From assembly GCA_022711715.1 (NCBI GenBank), contig JAKLEC010000008.1:1-44320 (forward strand): a stretch of 44,320 nucleotides of DNA. The letters run 5' to 3'. Both the position numbers and the translations under genes were made by a program. Numbering within the stretch: position 1 is the first letter of the stretch; each line of letters begins with the position of its first letter. This DNA is from Acidobacteriota bacterium. Its GTDB lineage: Bacteria; Acidobacteriota; Aminicenantia; UBA2199. This document shows, one piece after another, positions 29,822 to 37,533 of this stretch. The notes beneath the pieces were generated by a model. The model worked only from the letters and a program-made list of their open reading frames with translations, was not told the origin of the DNA and made no database searches.

Positions 29822-31204
29822 GTGGACACAACCGCGACCAAGCCCGCGCCTTTTCCCCGCCCCTACTGGACCGCCAACGTCATCGAGCTGTTCGAGCGCG
29901 CCGCCTACTACTCCATGGCCAGCTTCGTGGTCATCTACCTTGGCCAGCTCGGCCTGGGCAACTACTGGCCCAGCACGCTGAACAGCGTCCTGTGGTTCCT
30001 GGTCTACTTCCTGCCCGTGCTCTCGGGCACCATCGCCGACCAGATCGGCTTCCGCAAGGGGCTGCTGCTGGCCACGCTGCTGCTGATCGCCGGCTACTTC
30101 CTGATGGGTTTCCCGGTATGGTTCGGCGGCCAGAAACTCGCCAGCGAGGTGGCCCCCGAGGTCACCGCCGGCGCCGGCACCCTGCTGCCGGTGATGCTGG
30201 CCATCGTGCTGATCGGCATCGGCGGCTCCTTCGTCAAGCCCTGCATCGCCGGGTCGGTGCAGCGCTTCCACATGGGGCGCGCCACCCTGGCCTTCGCCAT
30301 CTTCTACATGGTGATCAACATCGGCAGCATCGCCGGCCGCGTCACCGCCTTCTTCGTGCGCACCCAGCTCCACAAGCTGCAGGCGATCTTCGCCGTGGCC
30401 ATGGGCGCCTCGGCCATGGCCTTCCTGGTGGTGCTGTTCTTCTACCGCCCGAGCCGGCCGCAGGCGGCGGAGGCGGCCAGGCCGCGGCGCTCGGTCAAGG
30501 AGATCCTGCTGGGCATGGTGCGCGTGCTGCGCTCGGGGCGCTTCGTCATGTTCCTGCTGGTCTCCAGCGGCTTCTTTTTCATCTACAACCAGGTCTACAA
30601 CGTGCTGCCGCTCTACGTCAAGCAGACGGTCGAGCTGTCGCCGGCCATGGACATCTACACCATGGCCAACCCCATCGTCATCGTCTGCTTCCAGCTGCTG
30701 ATCACCCGCTTCTTCGGCAAACTGCCACCGATCAAGTCGATCGTCGTCGGCACGGTGATCATCGGCCTGTCGATGGTGATCAACCTCGTGCCGGTCTTCG
30801 CCGCCGGCGGCGTGCGCAGCGAGGCGCTGGGCATCCTGCCCCTGGGCAGCCTGTTCATCGTGCTGACCGTGGCCATGATCGCCTTCGGCGAGCTCTTCGC
30901 CTCCAGCCGTCTCTACGAGTATATCGGCTCGCTGGCCCCCAAGGGCCAGGAAGGGCTCTTCCTCGGCTACGCCAACCTGCCCATGGCCATCGGTTCGCTC
31001 GTGGGCGGCCCGGTGGGCGCCTGGCTCTTCAACGAGGTCATGTGCCGGGGCGCCCGCAAGGTCATGCTGGCCGACGGCAAATGGCTCCTCGACCTCGAGC
31101 CCAGGGCGGCCGCCACCGGCTGGATCATCCTGACCGCTTTCGGCCTGCTCTCGGCGGCCTCCCTCTACGCCTACAATGCCTGGCTCAAAAAACACCCTGC
31201 CTGA
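29822..31204 (+). CDS. POT-family (PTR2) peptide/MFS transporter
   Basis: A 460-residue membrane protein with about twelve helices. The first helix has ELFERAAYYSM, a form of the ExxERxxYY proton-coupling motif of proton-dependent oligopeptide transporters, so it probably imports di- or tripeptides with protons. The helix pattern PVLSGTIADQIGFRKGLLLATLLLIAGY is typical of the major facilitator superfamily. The start is GTG 29822 after CCGGAGGACCCC. It ends the ispH-to-POT operon; repeat element 3 follows immediately. Alternative: a nitrate/amino-acid member of the same superfamily. Confidence 0.88.
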   Translation: MDTTATKPAPFPRPYWTANVIELFERAAYYSMASFVVIYLGQLGLGNYWPSTLNSVLWFLVYFLPVLSGTIADQIGFRKGLLLATLLLIAGYFLMGFPVWFGGQKLASEVAPEVTAGAGTLLPVMLAIVLIGIGGSFVKPCIAGSVQRFHMGRATLAFAIFYMVINIGSIAGRVTAFFVRTQLHKLQAIFAVAMGASAMAFLVVLFFYRPSRPQAAEAARPRRSVKEILLGMVRVLRSGRFVMFLLVSSGFFFIYNQVYNVLPLYVKQTVELSPAMDIYTMANPIVIVCFQLLITRFFGKLPPIKSIVVGTVIIGLSMVINLVPVFAAGGVRSEALGILPLGSLFIVLTVAMIAFGELFASSRLYEYIGSLAPKGQEGLFLGYANLPMAIGSLVGGPVGAWLFNEVMCRGARKVMLADGKWLLDLEPRAAATGWIILTAFGLLSAASLYAYNAWLKKHPA

Positions 31205-31214
31205 CAAGAACAAT

Positions 31215-31351
31215 CGTGACGCGTAACGCGTGACACGTGACGAGTAGCAGCACGAAACCTAACCAGCGTAATTCGTGATTCGTGATTCGTAATTCGAAAC
31301 AGCATTGGATCGGTTCATGCTGTTGCTAACACAAACACTAACACTAACACT
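31215..31351. repeat. Intergenic repeat element 3 (heptad and hexad runs)
   Basis: Four heptads CGTGACG, CGTAACG, CGTGACA, CGTGACG (31215-31242), then after 24 bases four more, CGTAATT, CGTGATT, CGTGATT, CGTAATT (31267-31294), then four AACACA/AACACT hexads (31328-31351). The first heptad set is nearly that of element 1. It lies between the POT gene and the Cys-rich secreted protein gene. No coding sequence is apparent. Confidence 0.8.
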
Positions 31352-31377
31352 GCAGTTCGTTCAAAGAAGGCAAAGAC

Positions 31378-31406
31378 TTGTTGATCCAATCATCCCGGGA
31401 TATAAT
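31378..31406 (+). promoter_or_regulatory. Promoter of the Cys-rich secreted protein gene
   Basis: TTGTTG (31378-31383), a 17-bp spacer and perfect TATAAT (31401-31406). ATG 31430 follows 23 bases later. It lies directly after repeat element 3. Confidence 0.7.
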
Positions 31407-31429
31407 CATTGCAGGCAAATGGAGCATCC

Positions 31430-31969
31430 ATGAAGAGAAAGAACTTCATCAAAGGGGTGGGGATGGCGGCGGCGGGAGCGCTTCTGGGAGGCAAGGCCAT
31501 GGCGCAGGAAACGAAGGCGCCGGACTGCGAGAAGGCGCTTGCGGGCAAGAACAAGTTCATCATGGGCTGGATCACGGCCTGGCTGGGCAACATGAAGAAG
31601 CGGATGCCTGGGGCCGAGGCGGCGATGCTGATCGAGGAGAACGGCCGCGCCTGCGCCGGCCGCGGCGCCGTCGCCTGGGCGAAGTCCTTCCACGGCGACC
31701 TCGACAAGTTCCTGGCCGCGATGCGCCGGGAGATCGGCGAGAACGGCGCCCGGCGCGTCGGCAACAAGATCATGCTCGTTTACGACAAGTGCTTCTGCCC
31801 GCTGGTCGGCGACGCTCCCGGGACACTGCCTCCCGAGTACTGCCTCTGCACCGTAGGCTGGACCAAGGCCGTCTACGGCGAGATCACCGGCAAGGACGTG
31901 AAAGTCGATCTCAAAAGTTCGATCAAGCGCGGCGACCCCCAGTGCCTGATCGAGGTCGACATCGGATAA
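31430..31969 (+). CDS. Exported Cys-rich protein (ATC-hydrolase/4VR-like C-terminus)
   Basis: A 179-residue protein with N-terminus MKRKNFIKGVGMAAAGALLGGKAMAQ: a basic start, hydrophobic core and AxA-like cut site. It resembles a Tat signal but has KR-K and not RR. The C-terminal third has paired cysteines (CFC, CLC) and ends GDPQCLIEVDI, reminiscent of the closing GD.xC motif in L-2-amino-thiazoline-4-carboxylate hydrolase-like and 4-vinyl-reductase-like proteins. This assignment is tentative. Eight Cys in a secreted protein suggest metal binding or disulfides. ATG 31430 follows a short leader with GGAG. Confidence 0.7.
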   Translation: MKRKNFIKGVGMAAAGALLGGKAMAQETKAPDCEKALAGKNKFIMGWITAWLGNMKKRMPGAEAAMLIEENGRACAGRGAVAWAKSFHGDLDKFLAAMRREIGENGARRVGNKIMLVYDKCFCPLVGDAPGTLPPEYCLCTVGWTKAVYGEITGKDVKVDLKSSIKRGDPQCLIEVDIG

Positions 31970-31999
31970 AGTCATCTTGAATTCCGATCTGATAATGTT

Positions 32000-32380
32000 A
32001 TGAGCTGGAATCTGATTGAAGCAGACGGGACATACCATTGGCGGGACCCTGTCGTGTTCATTGCCATGATGATCACCTTGGTGATCTTATTTTTGGCAAC
32101 ATTTATATGGATGAAGCAGACTCTCAAAGGAAAGAAACGCCTTTGGGCAGTACCCCTATTCCTGTTATATCTGGCATCCCCCTGGATTCAAAGCGCATTG
32201 GTTGGAGCATACATTGTTGTTTATAGCCAAACATATCCCGGCGCCACAATGCACCTCAATTACTCGATCGACTGGGCAACTCCCATTGATAAAGTGATCA
32301 CGTTTCTCTCTCCTCCGCTTTTCGCATTCCTCTTGGGATTACGGGTTTGGATGAATAATAAAGGAAGAGTGATCAAATGA
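32000..32380 (+). CDS. Small integral membrane protein, unknown
   Basis: A 126-residue protein with three probable membrane segments (residues 16-38, 48-75, 99-118) and a basic end (NNKGRVIK). No family is recognised. The coding sequence is clearly more A+T-rich than the surrounding genes, with many TTA/ATT-type codons, which hints at recent acquisition. It lies between the secreted protein and the deformylase gene; its stop is 7 bases before the def ATG. There is no strong ribosome-binding site at ATG 32000. Confidence 0.7.
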   Translation: MSWNLIEADGTYHWRDPVVFIAMMITLVILFLATFIWMKQTLKGKKRLWAVPLFLLYLASPWIQSALVGAYIVVYSQTYPGATMHLNYSIDWATPIDKVITFLSPPLFAFLLGLRVWMNNKGRVIK

Positions 32381-32387
32381 GTCTGAA

Positions 32388-32942
32388 ATGGCAATAAAAA
32401 AAATTCTGCTGCTTGGTGATGTAAGGCTTTTTCAGAAATGCGCGCAGGTGAGGGGGTCTCAAACCCCGGCAATTCAGAAGGCCGTCCGCGACCTGCAGGA
32501 TACGCTGGCGGATTTCAGGAAAAAGAACGGCTTCGGGCGCGGGATCGCGGCGCCGCAGATCGGAATATTGAAAAGGATCATTTATATCCATTTCCCGCAG
32601 GAAGGGATCGACGGCGCTTTCATCAATCCGCGGATCGTAAGAAAAAGCAAAAAAAAGATCCGGCTCTGGGACGATTGCTTCAGCTTCCCCGGACTGCTGG
32701 TTCGGGTGGAGCGGGCGCGGGAGATTGCGGTCGAATACATGGACGTTACAGGGAAGCGGCGCACGATTATCGCGGGAGGCGACCTGTCCGAGCTGCTGCA
32801 GCACGAGATCGACCACCTCGACGGCATCCTGGCGGTCGAGAGGGCCATCGACGGCCGCTCGTTCGCCCTGCGCGGCGAACTGAAAGCAAGGCAAAAGGAA
32901 GCATATGCGAATGACGGGATGTTGCGGGGAGGCCGGAAATGA
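32388..32942 (+). CDS. def: Peptide deformylase-like protein, divergent
   Basis: Removes the formyl group from the N-terminal Met of new proteins. The three family motifs are visible but drifted: motif 1 GRGIAAPQIG (residues 50-59), motif 2 WDDCFSFPG in place of EGCLS.P (metal-ligand Cys97 kept), and motif 3 LLQHEIDHLDG with HExxH (His139, Glu140, His143). All catalytic residues are therefore present, so it is probably active. The changed motif 2 fits the divergent type III peptide deformylases. It is far from fmt, its usual partner. Early codons are A-rich. It ends as an ATGA overlap with the small membrane gene. Confidence 0.88.
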   Translation: MAIKKILLLGDVRLFQKCAQVRGSQTPAIQKAVRDLQDTLADFRKKNGFGRGIAAPQIGILKRIIYIHFPQEGIDGAFINPRIVRKSKKKIRLWDDCFSFPGLLVRVERAREIAVEYMDVTGKRRTIIAGGDLSELLQHEIDHLDGILAVERAIDGRSFALRGELKARQKEAYANDGMLRGGRK

Positions 32943-33220
32943 TGAACTTGCTTTACGGGCTGGCCATTGGGGCCGTCTGCGCCGCGATATGGGGAACGGT
33001 GGCCGCCGTCAAGATCGCCGCTTTCCTGGAGCGGCGGGGGATCAAGACGCCCTTCGTCCTGTTCCGGGGCTATGTTTTCCGCAACATCGGCCGCTACCGG
33101 AAGATCACCGTCGAAGAGAACGGCAGGCCGGGCGAGCTGTACTATCACTGCGCATACGCTTTCAACGCCGCCCTGGTCCTTGGACTGGCGGCGCTGGCGA
33201 TCAGATTGTTCTCCCGCTGA
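32939..33220 (+). CDS. Small membrane protein (93 aa), unknown
   Basis: A 93-residue protein with a membrane segment at about residues 4-28, a soluble loop with many charged residues (RYRKITVEENGRPGELYYHC) and a second segment at about 74-90. It starts ATGATG overlapping the def stop, so either ATG 32939 or 32942 may be used. Clear coupling to def. I do not recognise the family. Confidence 0.75.
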   Translation: MMNLLYGLAIGAVCAAIWGTVAAVKIAAFLERRGIKTPFVLFRGYVFRNIGRYRKITVEENGRPGELYYHCAYAFNAALVLGLAALAIRLFSR

Positions 33221-33224
33221 GCGG

Positions 33225-33253
33225 TTGCCTTCCTGCTTCCAGGGGGATACAAT
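33225..33253 (+). promoter_or_regulatory. Promoter of the DUF3795 gene
   Basis: TTGCCT (33225-33230), a 17-bp spacer and TACAAT (33248-33253). ATG 33290 lies 36 bases downstream with CAGGAG in between. Confidence 0.65.
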
Positions 33254-33289
33254 CGGATCCTCCCCACCGATGAGGCACAGGAGCACAAC

Positions 33290-33526
33290 ATGAAGACAGG
33301 AGTCTGCGGCATCGCCTGCGAGAAGTGCCCGCGCATGGTCCAAAAAACATGCCCGAATTATCCCCAAGGGTGCGTTCCCAAGGAAAACAAGTTCTGCAAG
33401 ATTGCCAGCTGCGCCTTCGCCAAGGGCGTCCGCCTGTGCTTCGCATGCGGCGAGTTCCCCTGCGAAACGACGAAGTCGGGGCCCATCGCCTACGGCTACT
33501 GCCAGTACATCTCGGGAAAAAACTGA
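33290..33526 (+). CDS. DUF3795 Cys-rich small protein
   Basis: A 78-residue protein with ten cysteines arranged as in the DUF3795 family: CGIACEKCP, CPNYPQGC, CKIASCAF and CFACGEFPC. It probably binds zinc or an iron-sulfur cluster. The family is widespread in anaerobes and its biochemical function is unknown. It follows its own promoter. The PhzF-like gene begins 25 bases later. Confidence 0.82.
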   Translation: MKTGVCGIACEKCPRMVQKTCPNYPQGCVPKENKFCKIASCAFAKGVRLCFACGEFPCETTKSGPIAYGYCQYISGKN

Positions 33527-33551
33527 CGCCCCCGGGGCGAGGAGGACCACG

Positions 33552-34427
33552 ATGAAACGCCTGCCCTTCACCATCGTCGACGTGTTCGCCGAGAGCAAGT
33601 ACGCCGGCAACCAGCTGGCGGTGTTCCGCGACGCCGGGGGATTGAGCGGCGACGAGATGCAGGCCATCGCCCGCGAGACCCATTTCTCCGAGACGACATT
33701 CGTTCTGGCAGGGAAGCCGCGCGACAACGGCTGGGACGTGCGCATCTTCACCCCGGGCGAGGAGGTGCCCTTCGCCGGCCACCCGACGCTGGGCACGGCC
33801 CATGTCATCCGCGACGAGATCCTGAAGGGCATGGCGCAGAGCGTAACGCTGCGCCTGAAGGCCGGCCCCATCCCGGTGGCGCTCGAATCCGGCGGCATCG
33901 GCTGGATGAGGCAGAATGAACCCGAGTTCGGCCCGACGCATCCTGCCGCCTCCCTGGCGGCCGTGCTGGGCCTGGGCGAAGAGAGCTTCGACCGGCGCTT
34001 CCCCGTAGAGGAGGTCTCCACCGGCCTGGGATTCTTCATCGTGCCGCTTCGCGGCCTCGATGCGCTGAAGAAGGCTCGGATCGACCGCGACCGCTATTTT
34101 TCCCTGGTCCGCGCTACGCCGACCAAGGGGATCCTGGTCTTCTGCCCGCAGGGGCGCGAAACGGGCGAGGACCTCAGCGTGCGCGTCTTCGTCGATTTCT
34201 TCGGCGTGCCCGAAGACCCGGCCACCGGCAGCGGCAACGGCTGCCTGGCCGCCTGGCTGGTGAAGCACCGCTTTTTCGGCGGCGCCGCCGTCGACCTGCG
34301 CAGCGGCCAGGGGCACGAGATCAACCGGCCGTCGCGGTTGTTGCTGAAGGCGGAGGAGAAAGAAGGGCGCATCGCGGTCTGGGTCGGCGGCCGCAGCATC
34401 ACCGTCGCCAGGGGCGAATTCGTCTGA
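33552..34427 (+). CDS. PhzF-family isomerase/epimerase-like protein
   Basis: A 291-residue PhzF/DapF-fold protein. Signs are VDVFAESKYAGNQLAVF at the start, HFSETTF with catalytic Glu47, the EEVPFAGHPTLGTAH motif and DPATGSGNGCLAAWLV near residue 220. Family members isomerise small acids such as phenazine precursors, but most genomic copies have unknown substrates; no phenazine genes are near. ATG 33552 follows GGAGGACCACG. The longer frame from 33402 overlaps the DUF3795 gene and is rejected. Confidence 0.9.
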   Translation: MKRLPFTIVDVFAESKYAGNQLAVFRDAGGLSGDEMQAIARETHFSETTFVLAGKPRDNGWDVRIFTPGEEVPFAGHPTLGTAHVIRDEILKGMAQSVTLRLKAGPIPVALESGGIGWMRQNEPEFGPTHPAASLAAVLGLGEESFDRRFPVEEVSTGLGFFIVPLRGLDALKKARIDRDRYFSLVRATPTKGILVFCPQGRETGEDLSVRVFVDFFGVPEDPATGSGNGCLAAWLVKHRFFGGAAVDLRSGQGHEINRPSRLLLKAEEKEGRIAVWVGGRSITVARGEFV

Positions 34428-34445
34428 GCGCGGCCCCGGCCGCGA

Positions 34446-34474
34446 TTGGCCGGCGTCGGATAACATGCTATGAT
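34446..34474 (+). promoter_or_regulatory. Promoter of the DHFR-like gene
   Basis: TTGGCC (34446-34451), a 17-bp spacer and TATGAT (34469-34474). ATG 34503 follows 28 bases later with GGAAGGTGGG. Confidence 0.6.
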
Positions 34475-34502
34475 GCCCGGAGTCCGCAGGGGAAGGTGGG
34501 TC

Positions 34503-35168
34503 ATGAAGGTCATCATGCACAACTCGGTGAGCCTGGACGGCTCGCTGCTGGAATTCGCCGTCGACATGGCCGCTCATTACCGGATCGCCCGCAGCTTCCG
34601 TGCCGGCATCCACCTGATCGGCTCGAACACGGCGCTCGCGGGGCTGAAGATGTTCCACAAGAGACTCCCGCCCGAGCAGGAGAAGGACCTGCGCAGGCCG
34701 AAGGCGAGCGCGAAGCTGCCGCTGTGGGTCATCCCCGACTCGGACGGGAAGCTGAAGGGCAAGCTTCACGTCCTGCGCCAGTCAGGTTTCTGCCGCGACG
34801 TCGCCATTCTCACCACGAGCGCGACTCCGAAGGGATACCTGCGCTACCTGACCGAGCGCGGCTACGACTGGCACTACATGGGCAACGGACCGATCGACTA
34901 CGCCCACGCCTTCGAGGTTCTGGCCCGTGAGTACCGGGCCCGCGTCGTGATGAGCGACAGCGGCCCGACGCTGAACGACATCCTGCTCAACGCCGGGCTG
35001 GTGGACGAGATCAGCCTGCTCGTCCATCCGCACATCGTGGGAGCGGGGCGCTTCGCCCTCTTCGCCGGGGTGAAGAACGAGATCGCGCTGAAGCTGGCCA
35101 AAAGCCGGACGATCGCCGGCAAGTCCTGGCTGCTGTTCCGCGTCGCCTCGCCGCGGCGGGGGAAATGA
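34503..35168 (+). CDS. Dihydrofolate reductase-family (RibD C-terminal-like) protein
   Basis: A 221-residue protein of the RibD_C/DHFR fold. It starts VIMHNSVSLDGSLLEF, has the IHLIGSNTALAG nucleotide-site stretch, VVMSDSGPTLNDILLNAGLVDEISLLVHPHIVG near residue 165 (the family's GG..L...L...GLVDE pattern with SDSG for GGG) and ends with the usual strand. Members are NADPH-dependent reductases of pteridines, pyrimidines or drugs; no rib cluster is near. ATG 34503 has a strong ribosome site. It ends in an ATGA overlap with the next gene. Confidence 0.83.
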   Translation: MKVIMHNSVSLDGSLLEFAVDMAAHYRIARSFRAGIHLIGSNTALAGLKMFHKRLPPEQEKDLRRPKASAKLPLWVIPDSDGKLKGKLHVLRQSGFCRDVAILTTSATPKGYLRYLTERGYDWHYMGNGPIDYAHAFEVLAREYRARVVMSDSGPTLNDILLNAGLVDEISLLVHPHIVGAGRFALFAGVKNEIALKLAKSRTIAGKSWLLFRVASPRRGK

Positions 35169-35722
35169 GCGCCGCCCGGCGCGATGCGTTATTCCGCATG
35201 CCGAGGAAAACGATGGGAGCGCCCAAGCGGATCGTGGTCAACGACACGATGCAGCACAACTATGCCTATTGCCTGACCGAGCCCGCCGGCAGGAACTTCC
35301 ACCGCGATTTCAAGCCCGAGCTCACGCCGAAGCAGATGCTGCAGCTCGGCGTGTTCGGCGGCAGGTACATGACCGACTGCTGCAGGGAGTTCCCCTCCGG
35401 CTGGTTCGCCCGCGCCAAGCTGTCGCCGGACCGCCATGACCCGCGGCTGAACTTTTTCGGAGTCAACGCCTCGCAGCCGCTCCGCGTCTGGCGCGCCAAG
35501 GGCTGGATCCATCCCGACGATCCCCGCGGCTGGTTCCAATGGTACTGCCGCTACTACCGGGGGCGGCGCCATGATGACGACGATCGCCAGATCCGGCGCT
35601 GGCGGGCCATGCGCCGCCACGCGGCCCAGATCCTGCGCCACTGCCGGCCCGGCGACCTGGCCTGCCGCCGCCGCCAGCGCCAGGCGTTGCTCAACTGGGG
35701 CTACGACAGCCGCAGGCTGTAG
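35165..35722 (+). CDS. Conserved hypothetical protein, basic, WFQWYCRYY motif
   Basis: A 185-residue, Arg-rich soluble protein. It has GGRYMTDCCREFPSGWF, FFGVNASQPLRVWRAKGWIHPDDPRGWFQWYCRYY and a basic C-terminal helix (RRHAAQILRHC...RRRQRQALLNWGYDS). I recall homologues with the same VNASQPL.VW and DPRGWFQWYCRYY stretches in several bacteria and plants, all without function; this is from memory. Conserved Cys, His and Trp suggest a catalytic or nucleic-acid role, but none is established. Its ATG overlaps the DHFR-like stop (ATGA), so the two are coupled. Confidence 0.8.
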   Translation: MSAARRDALFRMPRKTMGAPKRIVVNDTMQHNYAYCLTEPAGRNFHRDFKPELTPKQMLQLGVFGGRYMTDCCREFPSGWFARAKLSPDRHDPRLNFFGVNASQPLRVWRAKGWIHPDDPRGWFQWYCRYYRGRRHDDDDRQIRRWRAMRRHAAQILRHCRPGDLACRRRQRQALLNWGYDSRRL

Positions 35723-35729
35723 GGTGCCC

Positions 35730-35758
35730 TTGACAGGCGCGGACGTGGCCCCTACAAT
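35730..35758 (+). promoter_or_regulatory. Consensus promoter before the small membrane-EamA pair
   Basis: Perfect TTGACA (35730-35735), a 17-bp spacer and TACAAT (35753-35758). ATG 35774 is 15 bases after the -10 box without a Shine-Dalgarno sequence. Confidence 0.8.
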
Positions 35759-35773
35759 GCCCGCATCACGGTC

Positions 35774-36022
35774 ATGTCCCCGCGGGAAGTGAATCTCCTG
35801 GAGTGGCTGCTGCTGGCGCTCGGCGCCGGGCTGTCGTTTTCCGGCTGGCGGGCGATCGCCCGCCGACGGACCCGGGCCGACGGCAGCGAATACGAGGGAT
35901 GTGCGGCCGCACGGCTGGGCTGGTTCTGGCTGGCACTGGGGATCCTGCTCATCCTGGCGGCCGCCCTCGACATCGCCTTCCTCAAGGTCCTCGGCCGCTT
36001 GTTCCTGGAATCGGGGACATGA
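35774..36022 (+). CDS. Small membrane protein (82 aa), unknown
   Basis: An 82-residue protein with two membrane segments (about residues 8-24 and 48-73) around a basic/acidic loop (RRRTRADGSEYEG). It is first in a two-gene unit with an EamA transporter (ATGA overlap). The same pairing, a small two-helix protein directly before an EamA gene, is seen at 2465-2662, although these proteins show no obvious sequence likeness. Function unknown. Confidence 0.75.
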   Translation: MSPREVNLLEWLLLALGAGLSFSGWRAIARRRTRADGSEYEGCAAARLGWFWLALGILLILAAALDIAFLKVLGRLFLESGT

Positions 36023-36945
36023 CCCGCGACGCGTCCCCGCCGGCCGGAACCTGGCAGGCCGTTGCCCCGCGCCTGGCCCTGGGGCTCGGCATCGTGGCCG
36101 TCTCCTGCGGGTCGCTGTTCGTCCGCCGCGCCCAGGAGGACGCCCCGTCGCTTGCCGTCGCGGCCTTCCGCCTGCTGCTGGCGACGCTCATCCTGCTTCC
36201 CTGGGCCTGGCTGCGCCACCGCCCGCTCCTGCGCCGGCTCGTTCCCGCCGACTGGGGCTGGCTTCTGGCCTCGGGCTTCTGCCTGGCCGTTCACTTCGCC
36301 ACCTGGATCACCTCTCTCGAATACACCTCGGTGGCCAGCTCGGTAGCGCTGGTCTCCACCTCGCCGCTATGGGTGGCGCTCATCGCCTGGCTGGCCTGGC
36401 GCGAGCCGCTGACGCCCCGCCTGGGGGCGGGGCTGGCGCTGGCCCTGGCCGGCAGCGCGCTGATCAGCCTGGCCGAGGCGCGCTCGGCCATATCGGCTCG
36501 GCCGTTCCTGGGAAACGCCCTGGCCCTGGCCGGCGCGCTGGCCGTCAGCGGCTACTGGCTGATCGGGCGCCGGCTGCGCCGCCGCCTCCCCCTCGTCCCC
36601 TACGTGACCGTGGTCTACGGCACGGCGGCCGCGCTCCTGATGGCCGCGGCGCTGTTGCTGCGCCAGAGGCTCAGCGGCTTTGCCCCGGCGACCTACGGCT
36701 GGTTTTTGCTGCTGGCGCTGCTGCCGCAGCTGCTCGGTCACTCCTCCTTCAATTGGGCGCTGGGGCAGCTGCCGGCCTCCTACGTGGCCATCGCCACCCT
36801 GGGCGAGCCGATCGGCGCCGCCGTCCTGGCCTGCGCCTTCCTCGGCGAGACGCCGACGCGGCTGAAGCTGCTGGCCGCAGCCATGGTCCTGGCCGGGATC
36901 TTCCTGGCGCTGTCCCGCCGGAAGCGGAACGCGCCGGGCGGATGA
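36019..36945 (+). CDS. EamA/DMT-family transporter
   Basis: A 308-residue, ten-helix protein with the classic EamA two-repeat layout. Repeat 1 contains FRLLLATLILLPWAW, ALEYTSVASSV-like (SLEYTSVASSVALVSTSPLWVALIAWLAWREPLT, shown by parts) and repeat 2 contains ASYVAIATLGEPIGAAVLACAFLGE. The conserved end-of-helix E/P motif occurs in both halves. It probably exports small metabolites or amino acids; the substrate is unknown. ATG 36019 overlaps the previous stop. Confidence 0.9.
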   Translation: MTRDASPPAGTWQAVAPRLALGLGIVAVSCGSLFVRRAQEDAPSLAVAAFRLLLATLILLPWAWLRHRPLLRRLVPADWGWLLASGFCLAVHFATWITSLEYTSVASSVALVSTSPLWVALIAWLAWREPLTPRLGAGLALALAGSALISLAEARSAISARPFLGNALALAGALAVSGYWLIGRRLRRRLPLVPYVTVVYGTAAALLMAAALLLRQRLSGFAPATYGWFLLLALLPQLLGHSSFNWALGQLPASYVAIATLGEPIGAAVLACAFLGETPTRLKLLAAAMVLAGIFLALSRRKRNAPGG

Positions 36946-36957
36946 GAAGGCGCGGCC

Positions 36958-36986
36958 TGGACTTGGCCCCGGCCTTCGGCTACAAT
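36958..36986 (+). promoter_or_regulatory. Possible promoter of the flavodoxin gene
   Basis: TACAAT (36981-36986) with a weaker TGGACT (36958-36963) 17 bp upstream. ATG 37008 follows with GGAGG. Confidence 0.5.
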
Positions 36987-37007
36987 CCCCTCCGAACAGG
37001 AGGTCGC

Positions 37008-37532
37008 ATGGAAATCCTGGTGGCATATTATTCGGAGACCGGGAACACGCGCAAGGTCGCCGAGGCGGTCTTCGCCGGGCTGCGCCACACCCGCAAGAAG
37101 CTGCTGCCCATCGACCAGGCCGGCGACATGACGGGCTATGACCTGATCTTCTGCGGCTTCCCGGTCCAGCACCATGGCGTGCCGGCCAGGATGGTCCATT
37201 TCCTGAGATCGATCCCGGCCGGGAAGAAGATCGCCCTGTTCGCCTCCCACGGCTCGCTGCGCGGCGGCGAGAAGGCGCTGAGCGCCTTTTACGCCGCCCT
37301 CAGTTTGCTGCAGGGCCACACGGTGATCGGCACGTTCGGCTGCCGCGGCCAGGTCAAGCCGCAGATGATCGACGAATGGATGGAATCGCCGCAGCACCAG
37401 GCCTGGGCCCGCGAGGCCCAGAGCGCCAGCGGCCATCCCGACGCCGCCGACCTGCACGACGCCCGCGAGTTCGCCGAGACGATGCTCTACTCTGCGGAGC
37501 ACATCCACGGGCTGGGCAAGAAGCCGCGCTGA
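37008..37532 (+). CDS. Flavodoxin-family protein
   Basis: A 174-residue flavodoxin-fold protein. The FMN phosphate loop YYSETGNTRKVAEAV is at residues 7-21, and IFCGFPVQHHGVP and LFASHGSLRGG follow as the isoalloxazine-side loops. It should bind FMN and serve as an electron carrier or quinone/flavin reductase; the partner is unknown. The roughly 40-residue C-terminal extension (HPDAADLHDAREFAETML) is helical. ATG 37008 follows ACAGGAGGTCGC. Confidence 0.9.
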   Translation: MEILVAYYSETGNTRKVAEAVFAGLRHTRKKLLPIDQAGDMTGYDLIFCGFPVQHHGVPARMVHFLRSIPAGKKIALFASHGSLRGGEKALSAFYAALSLLQGHTVIGTFGCRGQVKPQMIDEWMESPQHQAWAREAQSASGHPDAADLHDAREFAETMLYSAEHIHGLGKKPR

Positions 37533-37533
37533 C

